A stretch of DNA of 53,111 bases, taken from contig JADNRV010000335.1 of NCBI GenBank assembly GCA_015499995.1, positions 1-53,111 on the forward strand. The letters run 5' to 3'. A program made the translations under genes and the position numbers. Positions 1 to 10,184 of the stretch are shown piece after piece (the stretch's first letter is position 1; each line of letters opens with the position of its first letter). This DNA is from Flammula alnicola. Its lineage: Eukaryota > Basidiomycota > Agaricomycetes > Agaricales > Strophariaceae. The notes beneath the pieces are model-generated. The model was not told where the DNA came from and searched no databases. It saw only the letters and a program-made list of their open reading frames with translations.

Positions 1-336
1 TGAGATTTGAACTATATCTTCGTGGGTCTTGTGATCAGATGAGTGCCGCTTCTGAGATAAGTATAGCAAGTACGCCATGCGTTCCGCGAAAGCAAAGCAT
101 CTGCTACACTCCAATCTTGTCGTAAACTTTAAGAATGGAGTTAAGTTTGCCTGCAAGCGCGAATAAACGAGTTGATCTTTCGGTCATAGGTCAAGACGAA
201 AGACTCACTATTGGGTATAGATAGGCAGAGATATGTTTCCGGATATTATAGGGCACTATTTTTGTATGTTTCGCTCCATTGTGGACAGAAGAGGGTGAAT
301 TGAGAATTGAGAATCAAAATTGGCTGAAGGGGGTTG
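1..336. other. No recognisable gene (left edge)
   Basis: I see no convincing reading frame, RNA gene or repeat here. The stretch ends where the long inverted repeat starts. Confidence 0.5.
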
Positions 337-400
337 ACACGGCGGACATTCAACTGTCAAGTCGGCCGACCGGTTGTCCTGTTAAGTCATACAGAGGTTA

Positions 401-443
401 CCGGCAAGTCATTACCTGTCATGACACAGGTATGACTTGCCGG
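401..443. repeat. Subterminal 43-nt hairpin, left copy
   Basis: CCGGCAAGTCAT at 401-412 pairs with ATGACTTGCCGG at 432-443, and ACCTGT pairs with ACAGGT inside, with one bulged base and a small loop. The same hairpin is present in the right repeat, so it is part of the element. It could be a transposase-binding or fold-back structure (inference). Confidence 0.8.
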
Positions 444-493
444 TCACAGTGGCCGATGTCACGCTCTCCTGCTTCATCGAACTCAGCATCCGC

Positions 494-699
494 TGTGATT
501 TTATAACAAAACTAATAAAGTACAATTTTTAAGAAGACTAACAGCCCTAATTTTTCTACCTTTGTTCTTATTTTTATTCTTACATTTTAAAAATAAATTT
601 TTATTCAAATGAATGTAAATCGGAGGAAATAAAAACAAAGGTTTATTAAAAAATTTGCTTTTGCTATAGCTGTTACTACAAAAGAAAAAAGTCAACTGA
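494..699. mobile_element. AT-rich ~205-bp insertion inside the left inverted repeat
   Basis: This segment is missing from the otherwise equivalent right repeat, where the flanks join directly. It is very AT-rich, and its middle is an imperfect inverted repeat (CTTTGTTCTTATTTTTATTC near 560 against AATAAAAACAAAG near 630). Size and structure suggest a small MITE or fold-back element. Exact termini and target duplication are not clear to me. Confidence 0.6.
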
Positions 700-2260
700 G
701 CGTCCTACATCAATGTTCACTGCCATGGACGCAGCTGGCAGGCAGAGAGAGCATTCGATAGAGCCTCTGGGACATAATTTCCTTGTTTTTGTCGCCCAAG
801 CCATTTCAGAATATCGGCCTTCAAATATCTTATCATCTCATCCTGCATTGAATGAACCCATCAGCCTTGCCCTTTCATACTCGAACAACGTGCTCTCGCA
901 GTCCTACGGCATTGATAGTGTGGCACATCTCGTCACCAATTTATTTTCCTTTCATTGTATGTCGGAAACCTGCGAAATGCCTGATCAACATTGATGTTTT
1001 GGTCATGTTTCCTGATCAGGAGCTGAGAGCGTTGATTCGTGGATGTCGATGACTTCGCATGAACCGCCTCATATCCAGCGTCATTTGAAGGTTTTACTGC
1101 GCCCCATACATGGGAGAGGAGATTTGTCGAGTGGTCTGAGTGAGGTGTCGGGACAAGGACACGTCAGATCTGCCGGTTCCCTTATTACATCCACTGCGAT
1201 CATCTTGTAATCAACTTTCACTGACTTTTCCCATGAACGGTGGTCTTCACCATGTCATCCAGCAAGGAAGATACCAATGACGGCGACAACTCGGGGTCTT
1301 ACCAGAGCTTGAAGAAGTGAAGGATGCAACGGGCATGTGATATCTGCAGGCGCAAGAAGAGTACGTTTTGACCCAAATTTTTTGGATAGCTCCGTAACCT
1401 CATGTCTCTTTCTCCGGATAACATACAGGTCAATGTTCATAGTTTCATAGAGCATAAAGAGCCATTTACTCATGTAATAATCAGGCGACGGTGCCCAAAT
1501 GCCAGGAAACCGATGCTCGAACTGCATTGCCTACAGTTTTGATTGCACATACATCGAGGCAGCCAAGGTGACGCTCATGTTTCTTTCTTGTCTATCTTGT
1601 CGAAGCTAAAGCTCTCATCAGAAGCGTGACCCTCCGAAAGCGTGTGTAATTCTCAATACTGAGTCAAATTCAGTGCACTGACACACATAAAGCTACGTAA
1701 TGTACGTTGAAAGCCTTGATAACTAAGTGGAGAAGTTGGAGAAACTGCTTTGGCGGGTAAGCCCATCTACTTTTGTGGTTGTCTAAATCAGCTCTTTGCA
1801 ACCTTGGCCTTAGCTGTGCCCTGACGACGCGGTTTACAATGAATTGATTGAGTCGTTGGACAACAATTGGAAGGCAGAGCGGGCACCTGTCAACCCAAGT
1901 TCTCTCATAACAGACCTAGCTTGTCGCAGCAAGGATGGATCAACTATAGGCCTCGATATCGTTGCCTCCGCTATACGTGGCATTGTCAACAATGCAGCAT
2001 CCCTGACTGGGTTAGACGAAGACGACGACGAGACAAGCCTCCTTCTGTCGGACAACCTCAAACAAATGGAGTTGGAGCCTCATGAATATCGATTCTTTGG
2101 GAAATCGAATGGAGTCATGCTATTACGCACTGCATTGGAACTGAAGAATGAATACACGGGGTCGGATATTACCCTAACGGACCTAAGACATGGACAGAAG
2201 CCTCCGCTTCAGAATCTGCGGATGGAGTTTTGGACTCTGCGACCGGTGCGTTGTTATGGT

Positions 2261-2270
2261 CTCTTTAATG
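2261..2270. repeat. Target-site duplication, left copy (CTCTTTAATG)
   Basis: Ten bases identical to 3381-3390, directly abutting the nested element. Confidence 0.85.
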
Positions 2271-3380
2271 GGGCAAGAGAAAATCGGCGTGCCTTGAGCG
2301 TGCACAAGCGTGCCTGAGCGTGCCATGCTCATCACGCTCACCCCTTTTGGCGTGCGATGCGTGCCACGCTCAGCACGCTCAGCCCTTTTAGCGTGCAGTG
2401 CGTGCCATGCTCAGCAGGCTCAACCCTTTTGGCGTGTGGCGCATCTCTTCACATAGATCAATGCATTGATCTATGTTGCTTTTTGACATTTGTGTCCTGT
2501 TCTATATAATTATGCTGTACATATATGAACAAGTTTTTTGTAATTTCGGAGGAGAACAGTACAGAGGAACAAAATATAAGTATATATTATCTATGGTGCT
2601 GTATTGGTAGGTTTCATTTTATTCCTTCTTTTCAGCCTGGGCATTAGTCATTCTTTGGTAATTTCTGGGATCTTTGGCTGTTTGATAGTGTCAATGGTCA
2701 TAATCATCCCTATCACTTTGTGATGGATGAATTGAACGAAATGGTACAGTAGGAGAAATATGAGAGCATATTACTCACCAAGTTGCATGTATTCAGGGCC
2801 ACAAGTTAGTTGAAGATACATTTGCACAAAGACAATCTCTCTCGATTATGAGAACATGAATACTGAGTACAATTTCCCCCCACATCTACCTGGGTTTCTC
2901 CATGTGCATGCTATGAGTATGCTCTGAGAGCGTGCTATAAACGTGCGCGAGCATGCTGATGAGCGTGCTACAAGCGTGCGCACGCGTGCTCAATTGGCGT
3001 GCGAGCGTGCTATAAGTGTGTGAACGCATGCCCAATTGGCGTGCGAGCGTGCGTGAGCGTGCGTCATGATGTGTAAGCGTGCGTGAGCGTGGCACGCTAA
3101 AATCTTAAAATTCACACGCGTGCACCTGCGTGCATCTGCGTGCTTATGTGTTTCAAAAGGCAGGCATTTTGATGCTCATATATGATCTCTCGGCGAAATA
3201 ACAAGAGAGTAGGTACAGGATAGAACATCCTCACATTTTTATAGGTACATGTACACTTTATAGCAGCCTATTTCTTTTTTCAAGTAGTACCATGGCCTAT
3301 GTAAGAGCGTGCATTGGCGTGCCACGCTAAGCACGCCAAGCACGCCACGCACGCTCGTGCACGCGGATATCCTCTAGCCC
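2271..3380. mobile_element. Nested 1,110-bp DNA transposon rich in GCGTGC/GCACGC repeats
   Basis: The termini are imperfect inverted repeats about 22 bp long. The left end reads GGGCAAGAGAAAATCGGCGT. The reverse complement of the right end reads GGGCTAGAGGATATCCGCGT. A perfect 10-bp duplication CTCTTTAATG flanks both sides. Dense GCGTGC/GCACGC motifs fill the left 170 bp, 2920-3150 and the last 80 bp, as subterminal repeats do in several transposon superfamilies. No transposase is encoded. The 9-10-bp duplication is closest to Mutator-like elements, but the termini do not let me name a superfamily. It lies inside an intron of the Zn2Cys6 pseudogene (donor 2246, acceptor 3435). Confidence 0.85.
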
Positions 3381-3390
3381 CTCTTTAATG
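3381..3390. repeat. Target-site duplication, right copy (CTCTTTAATG)
   Basis: Identical to 2261-2270. Removing 2271-3390 restores a normal ~70-bp intron in the host pseudogene. Confidence 0.85.
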
Positions 3391-4187
3391 TCTATATTTC
3401 CTTTTCAATTCCTCATCAGTTCATATCGATAATAGTGGGACAAAGTATTCAACACGTCAGAGAGAGGTCATTATACATTCCCCGAGCACGACCTCTCCAT
3501 GCACCTCTACTTCACTCATGTTAATCTCTATCTACCTCTCCTCCATCGCCCCACGTTTGAAAAGTTGGTTCAAGAAGGCTTGCACCTCAGGAATGAAACC
3601 TTTGCCCCCGTCTTTCTTCTCGTTTGCGCCATTGGTGCGCGGTAATCTGATGATCCCAGGGCCAAGCTTGAGGGCTATGACTCCTATCATTCGTGTGGAT
3701 GGAAATGGTTTGGCCAAGTACAGATGGTGCGAAGGTCGATGCTGACTCCGCCGACGTCATTCGACCTTCGACTCTACTGCGTATGTCTCATTTAATATCT
3801 GATGTCTTCAGGTTGTCTGATAAAATTCTTTTGGCGTGACAGCTCTCTGTGCAATTCCTGCAAGGCTCATCGGCACCTCAGTCATGTTAGACAATAGTTG
3901 GCATTGGTATCAGGTTGGCTCAGGATGTTGGAGCGCACCGGCGGAAGTTACATACCCACACTTTGACCGCAGAAGATGAATTGTGGAAACAAGCATTCTG
4001 GTATGTCAATGCCTTGCCTTGTGTGCATTATTCTTTACATTGATAATCTAATTAGGGCGCTCGTGTGCCCAGATTGAATGATGAGTTCATGCTTAGGTCG
4101 GCCGTGCCGTACTAGCATTGTAATATATCTATTATATTGTCTGTCTCTTGCTTTGCACTCGTTCAGATACTAATCGCTTTGATGTGA

Positions 4188-4482
4188 ATAAGATATTTGA
4201 AGGCCGATATTCTGAAATGGCTTGGGCGACGAAAATAAGGAAATTATGTCCCAGAGGCTCTATGAAATGCTCTCTCTGCCTGCCAGCTGCGTTCGTGGCA
4301 TGAACGTTGATGTAGGACGTGCAGTGCGGATGCTGAGTTCGATGAAGCAGGAGAGCGTGACATCGGCCACTGTGACCGGCAAGTCATACCTGTGTCATGA
4401 CAGGTCATGACTTGCCGGTAACCTCTGTATGACTTAACAGGACAACCGGTCGGCCGACTTGACAGTTGATTGTCCGCCGTGT
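4188..4482 (-). repeat. Right long inverted repeat (intact)
   Basis: Reverse complement of the left repeat without the AT-rich insert. Contains the second copy of the 43-nt hairpin at 4376-4418. Confidence 0.85.
4376..4418. repeat. Subterminal 43-nt hairpin, right copy
   Basis: Inverted counterpart of 401-443: CCGGCAAGTCAT pairs with ATGACTTGCCGG. Confidence 0.8.
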
Positions 4483-5100
4483 GAGGAAGAAGAAGGAACG
4501 GCATTTCGGGCCGGCATCAACCAGAAATTCAACATTGCACAACTTCTGGAGCAACTTTTTCGTTACGGACAACCCTCGTTACTTGCACACTGGCATTGCA
4601 ATATTGGGTGAAGGGCATACAAGCTTTTTAACGTCAAGTACGCCTAGAATTACTAGTGTGCGGGGGTTATCAGTTAGATCTAGTTAGACGTCACGCACTT
4701 TTGAACCTTTCACATGGACGACACCGGTTCGGAGGGTTCTCTCAAGAGCCTGAAGAAGTCATTTCCTTATCATCAACTGAGGGAGGTCCTTTCCTTGATA
4801 AGAACAGCAAAGGGCGGATTTATGTGCGTCCTCTTATTCAAAGTTCAGTTATGTACCAGTATCATTCTGAAATGACTGAAGGTTCGACAGCGCAACCTTA
4901 GGGTTTTACTTCAGAGCTTAGAGCGAACTGAATCCTTCTACCTTGATCTTTGACTTTACTGCAGAAATTTCAGCCCACGGTTATCTTTTGAAGAGTAATA
5001 ATAAGAATATTCGGACTGACTTTGGTGTGTTCTCTTGCTCAATGTATATCGTCGCGGAATGACTGACGTCTCGGAACACTATACGCCTAAAGTTTTGCCC
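4483..5100. other. Gap between element and amidase gene
   Basis: No gene recognised. It should include the promoter and 5' UTR of the amidase. An in-frame upstream ATG at 5059 exists but would bury the signal peptide. Confidence 0.4.
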
Positions 5101-7186
5101 ATGGATCTCCAGAAACCTCTTCTGCTACTGCTATTCTTCTTTCCTTTCTCTGCATACGCAGTCCTTGATGTACTTTCGACGCATACTGCGGGCACCGTTT
5201 TCAGCTTCCCAGGCCAGCGAGAACCTCTGTATCTCGCTGCCTCTCAGCCCCTATTGAAAGTGTACAACATCACGCCCTCCGTATCAGGAGAGCCGCCCTT
5301 TGTTTTAATTCCTGCCACGAGCGTCTGGATAAAGGACAATTACATCACGAAAGAATCCCTTCAATCGCAGTTAACTCTGTATGGCACATTCGACGACGTT
5401 TGGACCGAAGGTTTTATGAGGTGCTTGGTTATATCGTACGAGGGGGAAAATCCTACAAGGTTTGGATCTACTACGTTTGACTGGCTCAAATCGCAAGGAG
5501 TCAGACGAGTTTTTATTTCAGGGTCTTTCCACCGGCCTGCTAATGAAATCATCCCGATACATTCGATGGTAGGTACAGTACCTCCAGGTCCCTTCGTCAT
5601 CTCGCATCTAGGAGACGGTACCATAGGATTGGCGTTTCAGAACGTCTACAGGCTTTACCTCGACGAGTACGAAGCTTTTCTCTTCGGCGCTATTCCTGAC
5701 TTCGTGAACGGAGGGTGGATCCTGACAAACATTACCCATACCCGCGACGATGAATCCTATTCACAATTTATCCCAGTCCCGTCGCGTCTAACGATAAGTA
5801 ACATGCATCTCCCTCTTGCAGGGACGCGTTTCGGCTTGAAGGATATATACGATGCCCGAGGACTGCCAACAGCCGCGGGCTCCATTGCTTACCAGCTAAC
5901 ACACGATACCCCAACCAAAACGGCGCCCTCTATCGAGAAACTTCTAGCCTTAGGAGCAACCATGGTCGGGAAGACGCGAACATCGCAGTTTGCACATGGA
6001 GCGCAGCCCTGGGAGTTTGTTGACGTACCATACTCCTGGAACCCAAGAGGAGACGGCCACCTTACTGCGTCGGCCTCGAGCTCTGGCAGTGCCTGTGCTA
6101 TTGCCGCCTACGACTGGTTGGACTTCACCGTTGGAAGTGATACGCGAGGTAGTGTGAGGAAACCGGCGTCTTTGGTGGGCGCGTATGGAATTCGTCCATC
6201 TCACGGAAGTATGGATTTGACTGGAGTCGTGCCTCTGTCTGAGGAGATGGATACTGCTGGATTTTTTGCACGGCATCCGAAGATCTTCCATGAGGTTGCA
6301 TCGCGCTGGTTCGTACTTTCTCTCGTCCTCGTTATTGATTTTTTCATGACCATCGATTTGCAATGATAGGTATGCGGCATCTCCAGTTGCCAACAGATTA
6401 TCTACAACACGCTTCCCATCAAAGCTTCTCTACCCAATCGACCACTTTCCAGTGAAAAGCCAAGAAGCCCAGATGATGATTGACAACTTCGTCGAAGCCC
6501 TTCAATACCATCTCGGCATCAGTGCAGTCCGCGTCAATTTCACGGAGGCCCTGGCTCCTTTCCTCCCTAATGAAAGCTTCCCGGAATTCCAGTTATCGTC
6601 GAATAAATTAGCAGAATACCGCTCCTGGGAGGATGTAGGGAGACCAACAACGCAGGAATTTATGTCCCGTTTCGGAAGATCGCCTGTTTTTGACCCGATA
6701 CCGGAGAAGATGTTCACTCGCGCGCAATCCATCACAGATGACGATTTCGCAGACTCCGTCGCGCTAAAGCGCGCATTCCGGGACGCGCTCTCCGAACACG
6801 TCTTCAAACACGATGAGGAATCGTGCTCCGACACACTCTTCATGTACGACGCTGCCACGGGAGGAATTCCGTCTTACCGGGTCGAGGAGTTCAATCATCT
6901 GTCGGGTGCCACGCCGTTTCTGTTAACTGCAGTGGGTGCAGATAGACCGGCGAAGCTGTCGGATTTCTTCAACTTTTTGGCGTCAATGGGCGAGTTGCCG
7001 GAGGTGACGATACCCATCGGACAGGCGAGTTATTTTAGCCCGTTGAGCAGGGCTTGGGAACCCATTCCAGTTGCGATAGAGTTGATTGCAAGGAAAGGTT
7101 GTGACCAGATGCTTCTGGATCTAGTGAAGAATTTGGCCGAGCTGGGAGTCATAGGACCGGTAAAAGTTGGGAGATCGATGTTCTAG
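5101..7186 (+). CDS. Amidase signature family protein, predicted secreted
   Basis: Two exons (5101-6308, 6370-7186; 61-bp phase-2 intron with donor GTTCGT) give 674 residues. I chose the ATG at 5101 because it opens a classic signal peptide (a run of Leu/Phe, then Ala-Tyr-Ala near residue 20). After an N-terminal region of about 240 residues comes the amidase signature domain. The Ser-cisSer-Lys triad is visible: Lys247 in GLKDIYD, the cis-Ser in SSSGSA (326-331), and the nucleophile Ser351 in GSDTRGSVR. The family hydrolyses amide bonds of small molecules, and this one probably acts in the secretory route or outside the cell. The substrate cannot be told. The N-terminal extension resembles that of fungal amidases often annotated as Glu-tRNA(Gln) amidotransferase-like. 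A role in tRNA-dependent amidation is unlikely given the signal peptide. Confidence 0.88.
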
Positions 7187-8097
7187 TTGTGATGCGTTCT
7201 TAAACAGCATGCATTTTGACCGTTCCTTTCCATAAATGAAATCCTGGATTGACAACACATAGATATACATTTATCCGATGTCCATCCTTTCAGCTATTTG
7301 AAATGCTGGTCCTTAAATAATGTACCAATCTGCTTATACGCAACTATACACCAATGCAAGTGGAGAATTTTACATTGGAAGCTAACGGCTTGATCAACTT
7401 CCACTTCTGAGATGGACAAAAAGACAAAATTTGATTCGAATTCAAAGTGTTCCATGTTGATCCTGAAAAGTGGTTCTGCTTGGGTTCTGCAAGTAAGTGA
7501 GGAAGATCCATCCAAGCAAATAGATTCAAAATCGACCCATTGTGGCTTGCAGTCGGAGAGGAAGGTCCAAGCTATGTGCAGAAGTGATTTTATGCCCGGA
7601 GATCTTCTGACCTCCGTCTCGGCAATTCGGATCCTATGGCCGGAGCGCTGGCTGATCTGACAAAGATTGCCATATGGAACGAGATTTTCTCGTGGGTTTC
7701 GTTGTTATCTTGCTATATCTCTTGACCTTAATTTGAGTGGGATTTATTTGGAAAATCTCATGGAGAGAATAGAGAATAACTGCGAAAGCATAGAGGAAAA
7801 GACCATTGCGCATAAGCACTGAAGGGTAAACATGGACCTACAACCAGCCGAACACGTGTACCGGCGAAGTCAAACTCCGCACGTCAAATAAAGGACTTAA
7901 CCCCGTTCTTGGTGTACATACTCTATGTCGCCCATGCTGCACTGCCATTCTCAGCACCCACCCACGAGGTCGTGAGACCCAGAGCTGAACCTGTTTCTTT
8001 GTCTGGAGACGTAGATGAGTCCTGCTTGACCATTGCTTTATCGCGGATTGTATACTTCGAACCTCACTGAGCCTTCTGTCACCGTTTGACGCCGAGT
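7187..8097. other. Intergenic, no gene seen
   Basis: About 0.9 kb holding the amidase 3' region and the upstream region of the kinase-like gene. Short open frames here have no recognisable similarity. Confidence 0.4.
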
Positions 8098-9608
8098 ATG
8101 AGCACGGCCTTTCGACCGATACTGCGCCCGGTCGTGTGGTCGGAAGTAGACGCTAATGGACGCACTAATCGTCGCGCAAGGTCTCCAGATGCAGATACAT
8201 CGAGCTACGATCACGAGTCGTTGGAGTCCCCGCCGCGGAAGAAGAAAAAGTCCTTGGGCCTTCCTGCAGTCTACTACCCTCCTGCACTTAGCCCATCTGA
8301 GAAAGTGTGGCGCGATCGTTACGGATATCTATATCAGAGAGGCTACCAGATACGCCCTCGTTACCAACCCAACTGGACACCCACATGTTTTGGGAATGGG
8401 AGGCACCACCATAGCGGAGAGGATCATATCATGCAGATTGTGCGTCCCCCATATCTTTTTTGGGCCATTTTGAAAGCTTATACGCACTCCAAGCTTCCTC
8501 AAGTCCTGGATGCGATTAGAAGACAAGACGGATTAGTTGTGTGCATTAAAATGATACAAGATCCTAAGAAAATAAAACAAATCAAGATCACAGAGTATTT
8601 CTCGTCGCGACGGATGACAAGCGACTCGCGAAACCATGTTGTGCCATTCTATGATACTTTCGGGGACAGCTTTTCGCCACATATTCAGTATATGGTCATG
8701 CCCGTGCTGCGACGCTTCGACGATCCAGAGTTTCTCATGGTATGCGAGGTTGTTGATTTCGTTAGTCAGGTTCTTGAGGTATGTGCACCAATCATATGTC
8801 GCCCTATTCGTGGTTTTTCACCGTTAGCGCCGACCAACAGGGATTGGCATTTCTCCATGAAAATAATGTCGCTCACCAGTACGACCATTCTCATTACTCT
8901 ATTCACAGCAAAAAATATAACCTCTGAAATTCTCAGCAACCTCACGGCCGAACATATCATGATGGATGCGAAATCGATCGTGCCCACAGGGTGGCACTTT
9001 GTCTCCCATTTCTGTGAACCGGACGGTATGACTAGAATCTCACCACTGGAACGCAAGAACCACTCCGTGCGATACTACTTTATCGGATTTGGCAATTGTT
9101 ATCACCTTGCTCCCGACAAAGCCCCTTTGGTGACCGATATCGGCGGAGGCGACGACGACGTTCCAGAGCTGTTCAATGGGAAGCCCTATGATCCTTTTAA
9201 AGTAGATATCTACACGCTTGGAAACGTTATACTAAAAGAACTATACCAGGTACGTTTTCCACTCAAAATTCGAAGCATTGGTATTGATGGGTGATCCAGA
9301 AATACCACGGCTTGGAATTCCTTCAGGATTTGATAAGCTGCATGCGAGTGCGAGACTTTGAGAAACGTTCCAGCGCCGGAAAGGTTCTTCGATCGTGGTA
9401 TCGCACCCGAGATTCACTCGACGAAGACGCTATCGAGGAGCAGCCTCTGCGTTATAGAGATGGCGCGCGTCCGCGTTTCTCATACGATTCTGATTCGCAG
9501 GCCAGCGCCAATGCGCGGTCTCATAAACGGGATATTTCATCTATTCTCAACAAGGCGAGTCGTTATTCTTCGAAATACTCTATCTTTGCTTATCTCTTTA
9601 TCCAGTGA
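8098..9608 (+). CDS. Protein kinase-like protein, probable pseudokinase
   Basis: Five exons (8098-8439, 8494-8778, 8841-8878, 8937-9249, 9300-9608) give 428 residues. The start is the first ATG, MSTAFRP. A Lys-rich stretch follows (residues ~50-60), then a region typical of Agaricomycete kinase-like proteins (WRDRYGYLYQRGYQIRPRY). The kinase fold then begins: the beta-3 Lys is present (VVCIKM, Lys133), and alpha-C and hinge regions are recognisable. The catalytic loop reads AHHNL where HRD is expected (Asp to Asn at 223), and the DFG motif reads GFG (Asp to Gly at 272). Both catalytic Asp residues are therefore missing, so phosphotransfer is unlikely. Scaffolding or regulatory binding is possible. 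The first intron (54 bp) keeps the frame open if retained. The C-terminus beyond residue ~400 is Ser/Arg-rich and less certain. Confidence 0.75.
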
Positions 9609-10110
9609 TCACGCTTTTTACATGTTCCTTCATCACGTCTATCGCACTCTGTGCTCTCGTTTCTGTTCTCTTTTCCGTCTCGTCTTTCCGGTTTATATTC
9701 TCCTCCCTGTCCACTTGTATAACATCGCAAGCAATTCCTTGTATATTTAGTTGTCGTTATTCCTCATAACTACCACATGATTATCCATATATGTAGCGGT
9801 GTCGCTTCCTGAGTCTGACCGCCCTACGGAAAGCTTAGAGGCTGTTAGGGACGCGCAAAGACATTTCCACCTATTTGAGTATAAGTGAAATATCAAGATA
9901 TCAACCTTTTGTATGTCCCCAATGGCCTTTCTCATAAGAGGGGGAGATCAATGTGACGAATGGGCCCACGGCTCGTTCAATAAAAATCATCTGACAGTGA
10001 CGATATGCAATTCAGAATCTGAAATTCCAATGTAAGTACATAAAATGTGATCGGAACGCAACAGTCTGCAAAACAAAAACTGTGCGGAAAAGTACCGTAG
10101 AAGGGCACAA
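9609..10110. other. Intergenic, no gene seen
   Basis: AT-rich 3' region of the kinase-like gene, running up to the tRNA gene. Nothing else recognised. Confidence 0.4.
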
Positions 10111-10184
10111 TGGCCAACATGGGGATCGAACCCAGGACCTTCGCGTTATTAGCACGACGCTCTAACCAGCTGAGCTAGCCGGCC
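10111..10184 (-). tRNA. tRNA-Ile (anticodon AAU)
   Basis: Read on the minus strand, a 74-nt cloverleaf starts GGCCGGC and ends GTTGGCC plus discriminator A, giving a 7-bp acceptor stem with two G-U pairs. The D arm is GCTC-AGCTGGTTA-GAGC. The anticodon arm TCGTG-CTAATAA-CGCGA has anticodon AAT, and the T arm carries TTCGATC. The outermost T-stem pair is a C-T mismatch. There is no intron. The anticodon loop context GTGCTAATAACGC matches eukaryotic tRNA-Ile(IAU). Confidence 0.95.

Larger units (their letters stand above)
337..833 (+). repeat. Left long inverted repeat (interrupted)
   Basis: Matches the reverse complement of 4188-4482 with only scattered differences. The match is continuous over 337-493 and about 700-833. 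The part between is absent from the right copy. Confidence 0.85.
1252..4112 (+). pseudogene. Zn2Cys6 fungal transcription factor pseudogene, 5' part only
   Basis: Splicing from the ATG at 1252 gives a Zn(2)-C6 binuclear cluster with spacing C-x2-C-x6-C-x9-C-x2-C-x6-C (CDICRRKKSQC...CSNC...C), using a six-base micro-exon at 1429-1434. Then come a coiled-coil-like linker (about 1702-1756) and the beginning of the fungal-specific transcription factor domain (exons ending near 2245, 3436-3780, 3843-4000 and 4056 on; motifs LYLPLLHRPTFE, VCAIGAR, GSSAPQSC, ELWKQAFW). In-frame stops at 1318, 1724, 3643, 3888 and 4075 kill it, and the C-terminal half is absent before the right repeat starts at 4188. 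Some stops sit where CGA or TGG would be expected, consistent with C-to-T or G-to-A mutation (inference). Intron positions still fit, so it was once a normal intron-bearing gene, not a retrocopy. Confidence 0.85.
337..4482. mobile_element. Composite DNA-transposon-like element with ~292-bp terminal inverted repeats
   Basis: The outer ends are near-identical inverted copies: each begins ACACGGCGGACA and runs inward through CAACTGTCAAGTCGGCCGAC to a shared inner boundary at ATATCTTAT. The right copy is uninterrupted (4188-4482, 295 bp). The left copy (337-833) matches once a ~205-bp AT-rich insert is removed. Between them lies a Zn2Cys6 regulator pseudogene, itself split by a 1.1-kb nested element. 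No transposase reading frame is visible, so the unit would be non-autonomous. I found no clear target-site duplication outside the repeats, so two independent inverted copies flanking an old gene is an alternative. Confidence 0.7.

Noticed and set aside
713..1052. Overlapping open frames of 66-93 residues inside the left inverted repeat and just after it
   Set aside because: They lie in repeat DNA and promoter-like sequence, have no family features, and the mirrored right repeat does not keep them open.
2886..3095. Minus-strand frame with repeating Arg/Ser/Thr/His residues
   Set aside because: It is a translation of the GCGTGC repeat array in the nested transposon, not a gene.
2920..3365. 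Possible CRISPR-like array from recurring GCGTGC motifs
   Set aside because: Spacing is irregular, repeats are 6-10 bp with no unique spacers, and the organism is a fungus.
3532..3717. Minus-strand 61-residue frame that looked protein-like
   Set aside because: The plus strand over the same bases encodes the conserved Zn2Cys6 regulator block (LYLPLLHRPTFE, VCAIGAR), so this frame is its shadow.
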